A DNA stretch of 64,000 nucleotides from CAMBRQ01 sp945870325 (lineage in GTDB: Bacteria > Bacillota > Clostridia > Lachnospirales > Lachnospiraceae). The stretch is taken from NCBI RefSeq assembly GCF_050313795.1, contig NZ_JBNPMC010000002.1, forward strand, positions 98,548-162,547. The letters run 5' to 3'. This document shows, piece by piece, positions 18,138 to 26,995 of this stretch. The position numbers and the translations under genes were made by a program. Under the pieces are notes generated by a model, which worked only from the letters and a program-made list of their open reading frames with translations, was not told the origin of the DNA and searched no databases. Within the stretch, counting starts at the first letter, position 1, and the number at the start of each line of letters is the position of its first letter.

Positions 18138-18438
18138 TGACATCTCCGTGGACTCAAGGCTTTCTCCCGTGGGGGATTCCGGCGGGGATGCGTGTGAAAC
18201 GGTATTGGTGGAGGAGACCTGCTGGACATGTAAGAGAATGAAGAAAACTCCTGTTTGTTTCATGAATATAAATTCGTTCCAACCAACACAATTCCAATAC
18301 GCAAAGCAATCACTCGCCCCGCTCTCCCTCTTCCTTACATCCGTTCTACTCCCAATCTGTTACCCATCCAACACCGTTCCCCACGTATTTCCGCCAGGAA
18401 TCCTCCCCGTTCATGAAGAGTCACACATAAGAATGTCA

Positions 18439-18682
18439 GGCAAAGAGGGGAAGTATGGGAGTTCATATCCGTAGAAGAGCCGTACAACCGTTAGTGAAAA
18501 AGAGATCTAAAATCAGGATGAATTATGTGCTACAAGCACAGAATTCAAGAATGTCTGAGTCGGAAAAATCTTTCAGATTTTTCCGGCGAATACATTCGAT
18601 TCCTGATTTTAGACCTCTTTTGAACTTACGGTTTGTAGGCGATTGGAGTCGGATAAGAACTCCCATACTGCCCCTCTCTGCC
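18439..18682. repeat. Giant hairpin of element B with a second hairpin nested in its loop
   Basis: Outer arms GGCAAAGAGGGG.. (18439-18464) and ..CCCCTCTCTGCC (18657-18682) match the single hairpin at 9470-9542 in element A, whose loop is only about 24 bases. Here the loop holds an extra 125-bp inverted repeat, 18497-18621 (AAAAGAGATCTAAAATCAGG with its complement), itself centred on a third palindrome at 18562-18584. This looks like one hairpin element inserted into the loop of another. Confidence 0.65.
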
Positions 18683-18710
18683 GTACACCTTACAAATTAC
18701 TCTTCATGAA

Positions 18711-20909
18711 TCAAATTCCCATCTTTTCTACAATATGAATGCGGAAACTTTCATACTCTTCCGTTGCTGCTGGAAGCAAAAGCCCTCCATTCATCAGCAC
18801 ATCACCCGGGTATTCTTTTCCGTCCACAGTGTAGATACTATCCGGCTTCAGTCCTTTTACTTTCATCCAGCAGCCTGGTCCGTTTGGATGAATCTGGAGT
18901 GCTACGATACACAGGAGTGCCTCGCTGCCATCCGCAGCGGCGAATTCCCATCCATGATAACTCTCGGCTGTATCCGGGTTCGTAAGGCGGTAGTAATCGC
19001 CATATTGGATCAGATCATAGTATTTTTTGAATTCGTCGATCTGGCTTCTTACGATAGACTTGTCTTCCTCAGACATCTCGTTTACATCTAATTCGTATCC
19101 AAAGGTTCCGGACATTGCTACGGTTGCTCTGGTATTGATCGGAGTGTTGCGTCCGGTCTGTTCGTTTGGACATTTGGATACGTGTGATCCCATGGTGCTG
19201 ACTGGATATCCGAAGGAGGTACCGTACTGGATACTGAGTCGTTCGATGGCGTCGGTATCATCGCTGCACCAGATCTGTGGTGTGTAATAAAGCATACCGG
19301 CATCGAAACGTCCGCCACCTCCGCTGCAGCCTTCAATCAGCATATCCGGGTAGCGCTGTGTCAATTTTTCCAGCATGTCATATAAGCCGAGGACGAAACG
19401 ATGTGCTACTTCTCCCTGTCTGTCTGCTGGAAGCAGGGCGCTGTATAAGTCTGAAAGGCTTCGGTTGAGATCCCATTTCAGATATTCGATCTTAGCGGAA
19501 TCAAGAACTTGGCATATATGGCTGAAAATATAGTCCCTTACATCTTCTCTTGAGAAGTCTAGTAATAATTGCTGACGAGACCGGCAAGGTGATTTGCCCG
19601 GAACTTGAAGTGCCCAGTCCGGATGTGCGCGATATAAGTCGCTGTCTTCGTTAATGCCTTCTGGTTCGAACCAGATACCGAACTGCATTCCGAGATCATG
19701 GATCTGATCGGAAAGTTCTCCAAGGGTACATCCAAGTTTCTTCTCATTGACGATCCAGTCGCCAAGCCCGGATACATCCAGTTCCCGTTTGCCGAACCAT
19801 CCGTCGTCCATGACGAAGAGTTCTACGCCAAGTTCGGCAGCGTCTTTTGCCATCTTTACCAGTTTTTCGCCATTGAAGTCAAAGTATATGCCCTCCCAAC
19901 TATTCAGAAGAACCGGACGTCTTGTGGCTGTCCATTTACCCCGGCATAAGTGATTGCGGTAAGCCTTGTGATAGATGCGGGAGAGTTCTCCTAATCCATT
20001 GTGAGAGTATGCCATGGCAACTTCTGGTGCGTAGAAGGATTCGCCTGGCTTTACACAGTAGCAGAAGTTGTCAGGATGGATGCCAAGTAGAATTCTGGTC
20101 TGGTTATACTGGTCGTACTCAGCAGTTCCGAGAAAATCTCCGCTATACAGGAAGGAGAAGCCGTAACAACTTCCATTTTCTTCTGTGGTATCTTCTCCTG
20201 AGAGGATCAAGAAAGGATTATACTGATGGCTGGAGGTTCCGCGGGTGCTGCCAACAGACTGGATTCCGTGTCTTAAGGTCATACGCTGGTAATTGCGTTC
20301 TTTTACATGGCGGCCATAGAACGTATGCAAATCAAATTCACCATGTAAATAATCGATACAAGTACTCTGAACATTCTCAAGATAGATCTCTGCGTCACTG
20401 TGATTCTCAATACGGACGGATCTTGTGATCATATCAAGTTCTTCGAGTACTCCATAATATAAATGTACATAGAAGCAGTGGCGGGTATCCTCCAGGGTAA
20501 TCACTAAAGTGTCGGCTTTCGTGTCTTCTGTCGCATAGATAGCCGGAAGTCCTGGAAGAGCATATTTTCCTTCCAGCGTCTTATGTCCGGCGTATCTTAA
20601 TTCGCAGGCAGTCGTTCCGTCCGGATAGCGGACTTTTAATGCACTTGAGCGGTAGTCGCCGCTTCCGTAGGTGGGATATTCCTGCGGAAGGACATCCAGG
20701 GAGTAGGTACGTTCATCCTCTGCTTCGTAAGGATTGCCAGAGAAGCCCCGGTCTGCGTAGGAGATCAGATAAGAATAGTCGAAAACTGAACCCTTCATAC
20801 CAAACCAGGTATGGAGTAAAACCCCATACCTGTCGGCTTTCATTTGGTACATACTATGGTTAGTTTCTAATGTGAATAGTCTGCTTGTGCTGTCAAATAA
20901 AATAGCCAT
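18711..20909 (-). CDS. Alpha-galactosidase, GH36
   Basis: A 732-residue cytoplasmic-type alpha-galactosidase (AgaA/RafA group), releasing galactose from melibiose, raffinose and related sugars. The nucleophile aspartate lies in YLKWDLNRSLSD (around residue 480) and the acid/base in WCSDDTDAIERLSIQYG (around residue 551); LFVMDDGWFGKR, IWFEPEGIN and EGCSGGGGRFDAGMLYY complete the GH36 pattern. There is no signal peptide. It is last in the binding protein-permease-permease-aga operon. Its last two codons and TGA stop lie within the terminal repeat of element B (ATGGGAATTTGA), so its C-terminus may have been altered by the insertion. Confidence 0.95.
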   Translation of the reverse strand: MAILFDSTSRLFTLETNHSMYQMKADRYGVLLHTWFGMKGSVFDYSYLISYADRGFSGNPYEAEDERTYSLDVLPQEYPTYGSGDYRSSALKVRYPDGTTACELRYAGHKTLEGKYALPGLPAIYATEDTKADTLVITLEDTRHCFYVHLYYGVLEELDMITRSVRIENHSDAEIYLENVQSTCIDYLHGEFDLHTFYGRHVKERNYQRMTLRHGIQSVGSTRGTSSHQYNPFLILSGEDTTEENGSCYGFSFLYSGDFLGTAEYDQYNQTRILLGIHPDNFCYCVKPGESFYAPEVAMAYSHNGLGELSRIYHKAYRNHLCRGKWTATRRPVLLNSWEGIYFDFNGEKLVKMAKDAAELGVELFVMDDGWFGKRELDVSGLGDWIVNEKKLGCTLGELSDQIHDLGMQFGIWFEPEGINEDSDLYRAHPDWALQVPGKSPCRSRQQLLLDFSREDVRDYIFSHICQVLDSAKIEYLKWDLNRSLSDLYSALLPADRQGEVAHRFVLGLYDMLEKLTQRYPDMLIEGCSGGGGRFDAGMLYYTPQIWCSDDTDAIERLSIQYGTSFGYPVSTMGSHVSKCPNEQTGRNTPINTRATVAMSGTFGYELDVNEMSEEDKSIVRSQIDEFKKYYDLIQYGDYYRLTNPDTAESYHGWEFAAADGSEALLCIVALQIHPNGPGCWMKVKGLKPDSIYTVDGKEYPGDVLMNGGLLLPAATEEYESFRIHIVEKMGI

Positions 20910-20937
20910 AAGTTTGTCCTCATTTCAATATATCTAA

Positions 20938-21786
20938 TTATTTTACTGCACCGTTTACAACACCATTGATAACCTGCTTCTGGCATACGATGTAGAACAG
21001 AAGGATTGGAATCAATGCAAGTAAGTAAGAAGCAAATGCCAGGTTGTAGTTCGTACCGAACTGTGTCTGGAATGTTAACTGTGCAAGTGGAAGTGTGTTC
21101 GTTCCTGTTCCGGACATAATTACCAGAGGGGTCATAACGTCGTTCCATGTTCCCAGGGCTGTCAGTACGGCAACGGTTGCGTGCATAGGCTTCATAATTG
21201 GGAAGATAACCTTCCAGTAGGTAGTCCATGTGGTAGCACCGTCTACAAAAGCAGCCTCTTCCAGTGCGATTGGAATGTTCTTTAAGTAGCCGCTGTAGAG
21301 CATAACATTCATCGGCATATAGAACACTAAATAGCATAAGATAACACCAAACCAGTTGTCAACCCCCATTTGTGCAGTCTGTTTTACCAGAGGCATCATC
21401 AGGATGGCAAAAGGTACGAACATACCACTAACAATGTAGAGGTAAGAGAATTTGTAAAATTTGCTCTTTGCCATACTTCTTCCGATTGCATATCCTGCGA
21501 TAGAGTGAATCAGGATTGCCAGAACTACGGTGATTACAGTAATCATAACACTGTAGCCGAGAGAATGCCAGAAGTCTGTCACGCGCATAGCTTCAGCAAA
21601 GTTCTCGAAACTCCAGCTTTTTGGCAGGCTTAATGCTCCTGCAATATCGTTGGTCATCTCTGACGGTTTCTTGAATGCGATTACAACTGCCATGTAAAGT
21701 GGAAAGATTACAGTCAGACAGCCAAGGATCAATAATATAGTAAGTGGCCAATTGGTTGCAGCAGCAACTTTGTTTTTCTTTTTCAT
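20938..21786 (-). CDS. Carbohydrate ABC transporter permease (MalG/MsmG type)
   Basis: A 282-residue inner-membrane permease with six hydrophobic helices. The EAA loop that contacts the ATPase is EEAAFVDGATTWTTYWKVIFPIMKP. The start MKKKNKVAAATNWPLTILLILG follows GGAGGAACAGTTATA. It overlaps the upstream permease gene by one base. No ATPase gene is nearby, as is usual for Firmicute CUT1 sugar systems that share MsmK/MsmX. Confidence 0.92.
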   Translation of the reverse strand: MKKKNKVAAATNWPLTILLILGCLTVIFPLYMAVVIAFKKPSEMTNDIAGALSLPKSWSFENFAEAMRVTDFWHSLGYSVMITVITVVLAILIHSIAGYAIGRSMAKSKFYKFSYLYIVSGMFVPFAILMMPLVKQTAQMGVDNWFGVILCYLVFYMPMNVMLYSGYLKNIPIALEEAAFVDGATTWTTYWKVIFPIMKPMHATVAVLTALGTWNDVMTPLVIMSGTGTNTLPLAQLTFQTQFGTNYNLAFASYLLALIPILLFYIVCQKQVINGVVNGAVK

Positions 21787-22637
21787 TATAACTGTTCCTC
21801 CTTCTTTCCTGTGAAGTTAAGCTGGAATACAGAGATTGCAACAATTACTACGAAGAACAGAACGGCGTTGGCACTCTGGAAACCAAACTGTCCGCCTCCC
21901 ATACCATTGTTGTAGATCAGGTAAGAGATAGACTCTGTACTCTGTGCAGGACCACCTTTGGTCAAAGCCATGATCTGGTCGAATACCATCAGGAAGTCTT
22001 TCATGCTTAATACCATGTTGATACTGAAGAATGGAATGATCAGTGGGAAGGTTAATTCCTTGAAACTCTTCCATCCTGTAGCGCCATCAATTGCACCGGC
22101 CTCATATACGTCTTCCGGTACTGTCTGCAGACCAGATATGTAGATCAGAGTTGTCTGTGCGATGGACTGCCATGCAGCAACGATTACGATTGCGATCCAT
22201 GCTGTCTTTGTGCTGGAAAGCATACTGGAGCCGCCAGTGATTGCCGGAAGGATGTAAGTGAAGATATATCCGAAGATATAACCTACAACCAGACCACCGA
22301 GGATTCTAGGAACAAAGTATACACCACGCAGAGCGCTCTTTGCTTTGATTTTTGCATTTAATCCTAATGCAAGCAGTAAAGCGATAACGTTTGTTACGAT
22401 TGTAGCAAGTATAGCGAATTTAAATGTAAAGAGATAAGATTTTCCTACACGGGCATCTGTAAACAAGTCAGCGTAGTTACGTAATCCTACCATCTCGTAG
22501 CTTCCGAATCCTTTAAAGTTCGTGAAACTGTACATAAAACCTTTGATCAAAGGTAATGTGTTAAAACAGAAGAACAGTAATAATACTGGGACTGTGATTA
22601 ACATGAAGGTTTGGTTTCTACTCAGTTTTTTCTTCAT
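21786..22637 (-). CDS. Carbohydrate ABC transporter permease (MalF/MsmF type)
   Basis: A 283-residue inner-membrane permease partnering the MalG-type protein. It has six helices and the EAA coupling loop YEAGAIDGATGWKSFKELTFPLIIP. It starts MKKKLSRNQTFMLITVPVLLLFF, abutting the stop of the binding-protein gene, so the operon is translationally coupled. Confidence 0.92.
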   Translation of the reverse strand: MKKKLSRNQTFMLITVPVLLLFFCFNTLPLIKGFMYSFTNFKGFGSYEMVGLRNYADLFTDARVGKSYLFTFKFAILATIVTNVIALLLALGLNAKIKAKSALRGVYFVPRILGGLVVGYIFGYIFTYILPAITGGSSMLSSTKTAWIAIVIVAAWQSIAQTTLIYISGLQTVPEDVYEAGAIDGATGWKSFKELTFPLIIPFFSINMVLSMKDFLMVFDQIMALTKGGPAQSTESISYLIYNNGMGGGQFGFQSANAVLFFVVIVAISVFQLNFTGKKEEQL

Positions 22638-23923
22638 TATTCATTCCCTCCATTTTTTTCTTCGTATTCCTGTACCTTGCGGATGATATCTCTGTTATAT
22701 CTTGTCCAGTCGGTATCGAATTTCTTAAGGAATGCATCTACATCTCCGTTGATTAAGAATGTCTGGATCTGAGCATCTACGGACATCTCGGCAGGATAGT
22801 AGTGATCCTGGTAATCGGCCATTTTGCCTTCTTTGATGTAGTCAGCCATACCATCGAGTACTTTCGGAAGTTCGAAGTTTCCTTCTTTACAAGGAACTGC
22901 ACTCTGGTCATCCAGATAGATCTGAACGGTCTCATCTGCTAATAAGTAGGACAGTACTTCATAAGCGGCTTCTTTGTTCTCGCAGTCACTGGTAACACAG
23001 AATTGGAGGTCGATACCAGAGTTCAGAACGTTTTCATCTGCATTGTCACTTCCTGGCATTACGAAGGAATCAATATTCATGTCAGGATTCACAGATGTAA
23101 TCTGAGGAACTGCATAGTTACCGATTGTGTACATTGCAGATTCTCCATTTGCAAATGCTGTACAAGCGTCATTGTAGTTGTATGCAAATGGATCTTCCGG
23201 TCCATAAGGAAGTAACTCTAACATCTTCTCGGAGATTTCTGCGTATTCATCTGAGAAGGTTGTCTCGCCTTTGTTCACCTGCTGGCATACGTCGGCCGGA
23301 GCTAAGTCTACAGCGAGAGCGTTCCATGGTGCAAGACAGGTCCATGTATCTTTGAAACCAAAGTACAGTGGCTGAATGCCCTCAGACTGGATCTCATCAC
23401 ATAATGCTGTGAATTCGCTCCATGTAGTCGGAATCTCCCAGCCATGTTCTTCGAACATATCCTTGTTATAGAGAACTCCGGCAGCGTTAGCAACGTAAGG
23501 CATAGAGAATACACCATCTTCCGGAACATATTCCAGATTCTTAGCAATCTCCAGATATGCTGGCTTGATCTCTGAGATTCCTTCGAAGTCGGAGATATCC
23601 ATCAGCATGTCAGAATCAATAAAGGAGGAGAAGTTAACATCTCCACCGATACCGATAATGTCCGGTGTATCTTCCTTAATAAAACGGGTTTTCAGTACAG
23701 TCATCGCATCGTTCGGAGATTCGATTTGCAGCACGATATCATCATGCGTTGCGTTGAATTCTTCCTCCATCTTTTCGAAGGCTTTGACTGCTTCGGGTTT
23801 GTACTGTACCAAGGTAATATGGGTCTTACCGTCTTTGTCTGCAGAGTTACCGCATCCGGTGGTCGCTACCATGCCGGTCAAGACTGTTGCCATAAGAAGT
23901 ACAGCAATCACTTTCTTTTTCAT
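22637..23923 (-). CDS. Extracellular sugar-binding lipoprotein of an ABC transporter
   Basis: A 428-residue family-1 (MalE/MsmE-like) solute-binding protein. It has a lipoprotein signal (MKKKVIAVLLMATVLTGMVATTGCG, cysteine at 25 of the predicted lipobox ATTGC) and then the binding domain: ITLVQYKPEAVKAFEKMEEEFNATHDDI, DIIGIGGDVNFSSFID and GESAMYTIGNYAVPQI. I start at 23923 because AAGGAGAGGTGTGGA precedes it; an in-frame upstream extension would destroy the signal peptide. First gene of the operon ending in the alpha-galactosidase, so it probably binds alpha-galactosides or isomalto-oligosaccharides. Confidence 0.93.
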   Translation of the reverse strand: MKKKVIAVLLMATVLTGMVATTGCGNSADKDGKTHITLVQYKPEAVKAFEKMEEEFNATHDDIVLQIESPNDAMTVLKTRFIKEDTPDIIGIGGDVNFSSFIDSDMLMDISDFEGISEIKPAYLEIAKNLEYVPEDGVFSMPYVANAAGVLYNKDMFEEHGWEIPTTWSEFTALCDEIQSEGIQPLYFGFKDTWTCLAPWNALAVDLAPADVCQQVNKGETTFSDEYAEISEKMLELLPYGPEDPFAYNYNDACTAFANGESAMYTIGNYAVPQITSVNPDMNIDSFVMPGSDNADENVLNSGIDLQFCVTSDCENKEAAYEVLSYLLADETVQIYLDDQSAVPCKEGNFELPKVLDGMADYIKEGKMADYQDHYYPAEMSVDAQIQTFLINGDVDAFLKKFDTDWTRYNRDIIRKVQEYEEKNGGNE

Positions 23924-24168
23924 TCCACACCTCTCCTTTTCTCTCATGCATTCGTCATGTTGCATGAAGATTTGTTTTTTTTCTATACAAAATGATAGCA
24001 GTCTAACGAAGAAACGTAAATGTTTCAATGTGTGGGGTTTTTTATCAAAATGCGTTTTCGGAATAAAATAGTTGAAGTGTAGACGCATAATGGTATATAA
24101 TTGATGAAAAGAAGGTAATTTCGTTAAAAATATATAAAAAAGGGGGGAAGAAATTGTGAAAAATATTG

Positions 24169-24184
24169 TATAAAGCGTTTTATA
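24169..24184. promoter_or_regulatory. Candidate catabolite/operator palindrome between the binding-protein and AraC genes
   Basis: TATAAAGCGTTTTATA is a near-perfect 16-bp palindrome with a central GCGT that resembles a CcpA-type cre site with altered end bases. It lies in the 380-bp divergent region upstream of both the sugar operon and the AraC gene, where catabolite or substrate control would be expected. The rest of that region is AT-rich and shows no gene. Confidence 0.35.
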
Positions 24185-24303
24185 AATATAAAGAATAAAG
24201 CGGGAGAATAGGTCAAAATAGTGTAATATGTTCTCAATATAAGAGAAGAAGTATGAGAGATGTGATTATATAATGTAATTGTTGGAAAGAGAGGAGATAA
24301 GGA

Positions 24304-25170
24304 ATGGCTGATACTTTATTTTCGGTTTTTCAAGATGAGCGTTTTATGGATCTGACAATATATCAATTTGGGTATGAACAGTGTAAGCCGCTGCATTCAT
24401 TTGGTCCATATGTAAGGAATCATTATCTGTTTCACTATGTAATATCGGGAAAGGGGACGTTATATTCGGATGATGAGAATAACGTAACTATGATATATCA
24501 GATATCTGGCGGATCAGGATTTCTGATCGAGCCCGGATATGCGAATATGTATTCGGCGGATCAGGATGATCCGTGGGAGTATGTCTGGATTGAGTTCGGT
24601 GGCTTGAGGGCCAGAGAATGCATGGAGGCAGCAGGAGTGTCACAGAAGACTCCAATCTATATACCGGATACGCCGGAGCATGGAACTGAGATGGAGGAAC
24701 GCATGATGTCATTCATTAAGAGTGAGGATGCGACTCCGATGGGGCTGATTGGCCGTCTCTATCTTTTTCTGGACTGCATGATTCGTTATTCCACGTCGAA
24801 ACGTCAACTGCAGAGTGGCAAATTGAGCGCATTCTATGTCAGGGAAGTCATGAGTTATATTGAACAGAATTATGCTCAGGATATTACCGTAGAGGATATG
24901 GCAAGGAGATGTAAGTTGGACCGCAGTTATTTTGGTAAGATATTTAAGAAAGAAGTGGGTGAATCACCACAGGAGTTCTTGATTCATTACCGTATGACGA
25001 AGGCGGCGGATCTTCTGGCAGTCACTGGTCTGGCGATTGGAGATATTGGGGCTGCGGTCGGCTATGAGAATCAACTGCATTTCTCCAGGGCATTTAAGGG
25101 TGTATATGGTATGCCGCCCAGGGAATACCGACAGAAGAACCGAATCATAAAAGGAATTGACAAGAAATAG
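24304..25170 (+). CDS. AraC-family regulator with cupin sensor domain
   Basis: A 288-residue regulator. The N-terminal part (about 20-110) is an AraC-type cupin: GPYVRNHYLFHYVISGKGTLYSD, GGSGFLIEPGY and WEYVWIEFGGLRA. The C-terminal 100 residues hold two HTH motifs: YAQDITVEDMARRCKLDRSYFGKIFKKEVGESPQEFL and IGDIGAAVGYENQLHFSRAFKGVYGMPPREYR. MsmR/RafR regulators of alpha-galactoside operons look like this. It is divergent from the sugar operon and 28 bp upstream of the GH13 gene, so it most likely activates both when the sugar is present. Confidence 0.93.
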   Translation: MADTLFSVFQDERFMDLTIYQFGYEQCKPLHSFGPYVRNHYLFHYVISGKGTLYSDDENNVTMIYQISGGSGFLIEPGYANMYSADQDDPWEYVWIEFGGLRARECMEAAGVSQKTPIYIPDTPEHGTEMEERMMSFIKSEDATPMGLIGRLYLFLDCMIRYSTSKRQLQSGKLSAFYVREVMSYIEQNYAQDITVEDMARRCKLDRSYFGKIFKKEVGESPQEFLIHYRMTKAADLLAVTGLAIGDIGAAVGYENQLHFSRAFKGVYGMPPREYRQKNRIIKGIDKK

Positions 25171-25198
25171 AGGATTGTAGATGGAAGGAGAAACGAAG

Positions 25199-26887
25199 AT
25201 GGAAAAGGCATGGTGGAAAGAAAGTGTGGTATATCAGATCTATCCAAGGAGTTTCTGTGATAGCAACGGGGATGGAATCGGAGATCTGAAAGGAATTGCA
25301 GGAAAACTAGAATATCTGAAAGAATTGGGGATTGATGTAATCTGGCTGTCACCTGTATATCAGTCGCCGAATGATGACAATGGTTATGATATCAGTGATT
25401 ACCAGGCAATCATGAAAGAATTCGGAACAATGGATGATTTTGAACGGATGCTGGATCGGGCGCATAAACTCGGAATTAAAATTATGATGGATCTGGTAGT
25501 TAACCATACGTCTGATGAACATGCATGGTTCGTGGAGAGCCGGAAGTCGGAGGACAATCCATATCGAGATTACTATATCTGGAGAGATGCAAAAGAAGGC
25601 AAGGAGCCGAATAACTGGGGCTCATGTTTTGGCGGCTCTGCATGGAAGTATGATGAAGAGGCGGGACAGTACTACCTGCATCTGTTTTCTCCCAAGCAGC
25701 CAGACCTTAATTGGGACAATCCGAAGGTGAGACAGGAAGTGTTCCGTATGATGAACTGGTGGTGTAATAAGGGGATTGACGGATTCCGTATGGATGTGAT
25801 CAGCCTGATCTCTAAAGTGCCGGGACTGCCGGATGGTGCAGTTGGCAAGAGTGGATACGGAGACTTTGGACCATATTGTGTGAATGGTCCTCATGTCCAT
25901 GAGTATCTGCAAGAGATGAATCAGGAAGTCTTATCAAAATACGACTTGATTACGGTTGGAGAATGTTCTGGTGTTACGGTAGAAGAGGCGAAGAAATATG
26001 CATCTTCATCCGGAAAAGAACTGAACATGGTGTTCCAGTTCGAGCACATGGATCTGGATGGCGGCGAGAGTTTTAAGTGGAATCATAATAAGATCCGCCT
26101 GACGGAACTTAAGAAGATCATGAGCAAATGGCAGACAGAGTTAGAAGGCAAAGCATGGAACAGCCTGTACTGGTGCAATCATGATCAGCCAAGATTCCTG
26201 TCACGCATGGGTAATGACAGTCCGCAGTATCGGGAGGTATCTGCGAAGATGCTGGCAACTTGTCTTCATATGATGCAGGGAACTCCTTATGTGTATCAGG
26301 GAGAAGAACTGGGAATGACCAATTATCCGTTCACTTCTCTGGATGAGTTCAGGGATATTGAGAGCATCAATGCATATCATGAACTGACAGAGAAGGGAAT
26401 CGTTGCGCCGGAGGATATGTTCGACTATATCAGTTATAAGGGCAGGGATAATGCCAGAACTCCGATGCAGTGGGACGACAGTGACCAGGCAGGATTCACA
26501 ACAGGAACACCGTGGATTCCAGTGAATCCGAATTATAAAGAAATCAATGCAAAAGAGCAGATGAGCAGGGAGACTTCCGTATTCCATTATTATAAGAAGT
26601 TAATTGCTCTGAGAAAGCAGTATGAGATCATCGTGTATGGCAAATATGACTTGCTGCTTCCGGACAGTGAAGAGATTTATGCGTATATGAGGACGCTGGG
26701 AGAAGAGAAACTGCTTGTACTGTGTAACTTCAACGAACAGCAGGTAGAGTATGAGGTTCCGGAGGAATTCGCTGGATGCCAGGGAAAGGTTCTGATCGGG
26801 AATTATAGGAATGATGCGGCAGCGGAATGTGAGATAGGTGAGAAGATTGGACTTCAGCCTTATGAAACGGTGGTATATTTAGTGTAA
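25199..26887 (+). CDS. Oligo-1,6-glucosidase-type alpha-glucosidase, GH13_31
   Basis: A 562-residue cytoplasmic glycoside hydrolase. GH13 regions are DLVVNHTSDEHAWF (I), GFRMDVIS (II), TVGECSG (III) and NHDQPRF (IV). With the start at 25199 the catalytic residues fall at Asp199, Glu255 and Asp329, the same numbers as in Bacillus oligo-1,6-glucosidase, which supports that start (AAGGAGAAACGAAG precedes it). Valine 200 directly after the nucleophile is the residue associated with alpha-1,6 specificity. Downstream of the AraC gene, it probably trims isomaltose-, panose- or melibiose-linked sugars brought in by the adjacent transporter. Confidence 0.94.
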   Translation: MEKAWWKESVVYQIYPRSFCDSNGDGIGDLKGIAGKLEYLKELGIDVIWLSPVYQSPNDDNGYDISDYQAIMKEFGTMDDFERMLDRAHKLGIKIMMDLVVNHTSDEHAWFVESRKSEDNPYRDYYIWRDAKEGKEPNNWGSCFGGSAWKYDEEAGQYYLHLFSPKQPDLNWDNPKVRQEVFRMMNWWCNKGIDGFRMDVISLISKVPGLPDGAVGKSGYGDFGPYCVNGPHVHEYLQEMNQEVLSKYDLITVGECSGVTVEEAKKYASSSGKELNMVFQFEHMDLDGGESFKWNHNKIRLTELKKIMSKWQTELEGKAWNSLYWCNHDQPRFLSRMGNDSPQYREVSAKMLATCLHMMQGTPYVYQGEELGMTNYPFTSLDEFRDIESINAYHELTEKGIVAPEDMFDYISYKGRDNARTPMQWDDSDQAGFTTGTPWIPVNPNYKEINAKEQMSRETSVFHYYKKLIALRKQYEIIVYGKYDLLLPDSEEIYAYMRTLGEEKLLVLCNFNEQQVEYEVPEEFAGCQGKVLIGNYRNDAAAECEIGEKIGLQPYETVVYLV

Positions 26888-26894
26888 ATAGAGA

Positions 26895-26953
26895 TTGACA
26901 TTTCTTGATAAATTCGGTATGATGGACTTTAGTGATTGGGCGCTTTAAAGCGC
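26895..26953 (+). promoter_or_regulatory. Promoter with downstream operator palindrome for the acyl-CoA synthetase
   Basis: TTGACA (26895-26900) and TATGAT (26918-26923) are exactly 17 bp apart. A perfect 14-bp palindrome GCGCTTTAAAGCGC (26940-26953) lies where transcription would have just begun, an ideal repressor site. The gene starts at 26996 after AAAAGGGGG. Confidence 0.7.
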
Positions 26954-26995
26954 GAAAATACGTACGGAAAGATATATCATAAAAGGGGGATTATC

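Larger units (their letters stand above)
17853..18722. mobile_element. Inverted-repeat hairpin element B (MITE-like, no gene)
   Basis: This gene-free stretch lies between the CarD and alpha-galactosidase stops. It starts GTGGGAATTTGAT and ends with the inverse ATCAAATTCCCAT (18710-18722). Two giant hairpins lie just inside: 17893-18137 (27-base arms, GGTGCAAGGGCAGG...) and 18439-18682 (26-base arms, GGCAAAGAGGGG...). The right half closely matches element A inverted, including AGAATGTCAGG, GGAATCCTCCCCGTTCATGA and ACACCGTT. The left half is a more diverged copy (CACCTGACATCTCC, GGGGGATTCCGG). No transposase frame is present, so it would depend on one elsewhere if mobile. Confidence 0.7.

Noticed and set aside
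18019..18709. Open frames of 84-151 codons inside element B
   Set aside because: They are by-products of GC-rich inverted repeats; the two strands give similar frames, as expected from palindromes.
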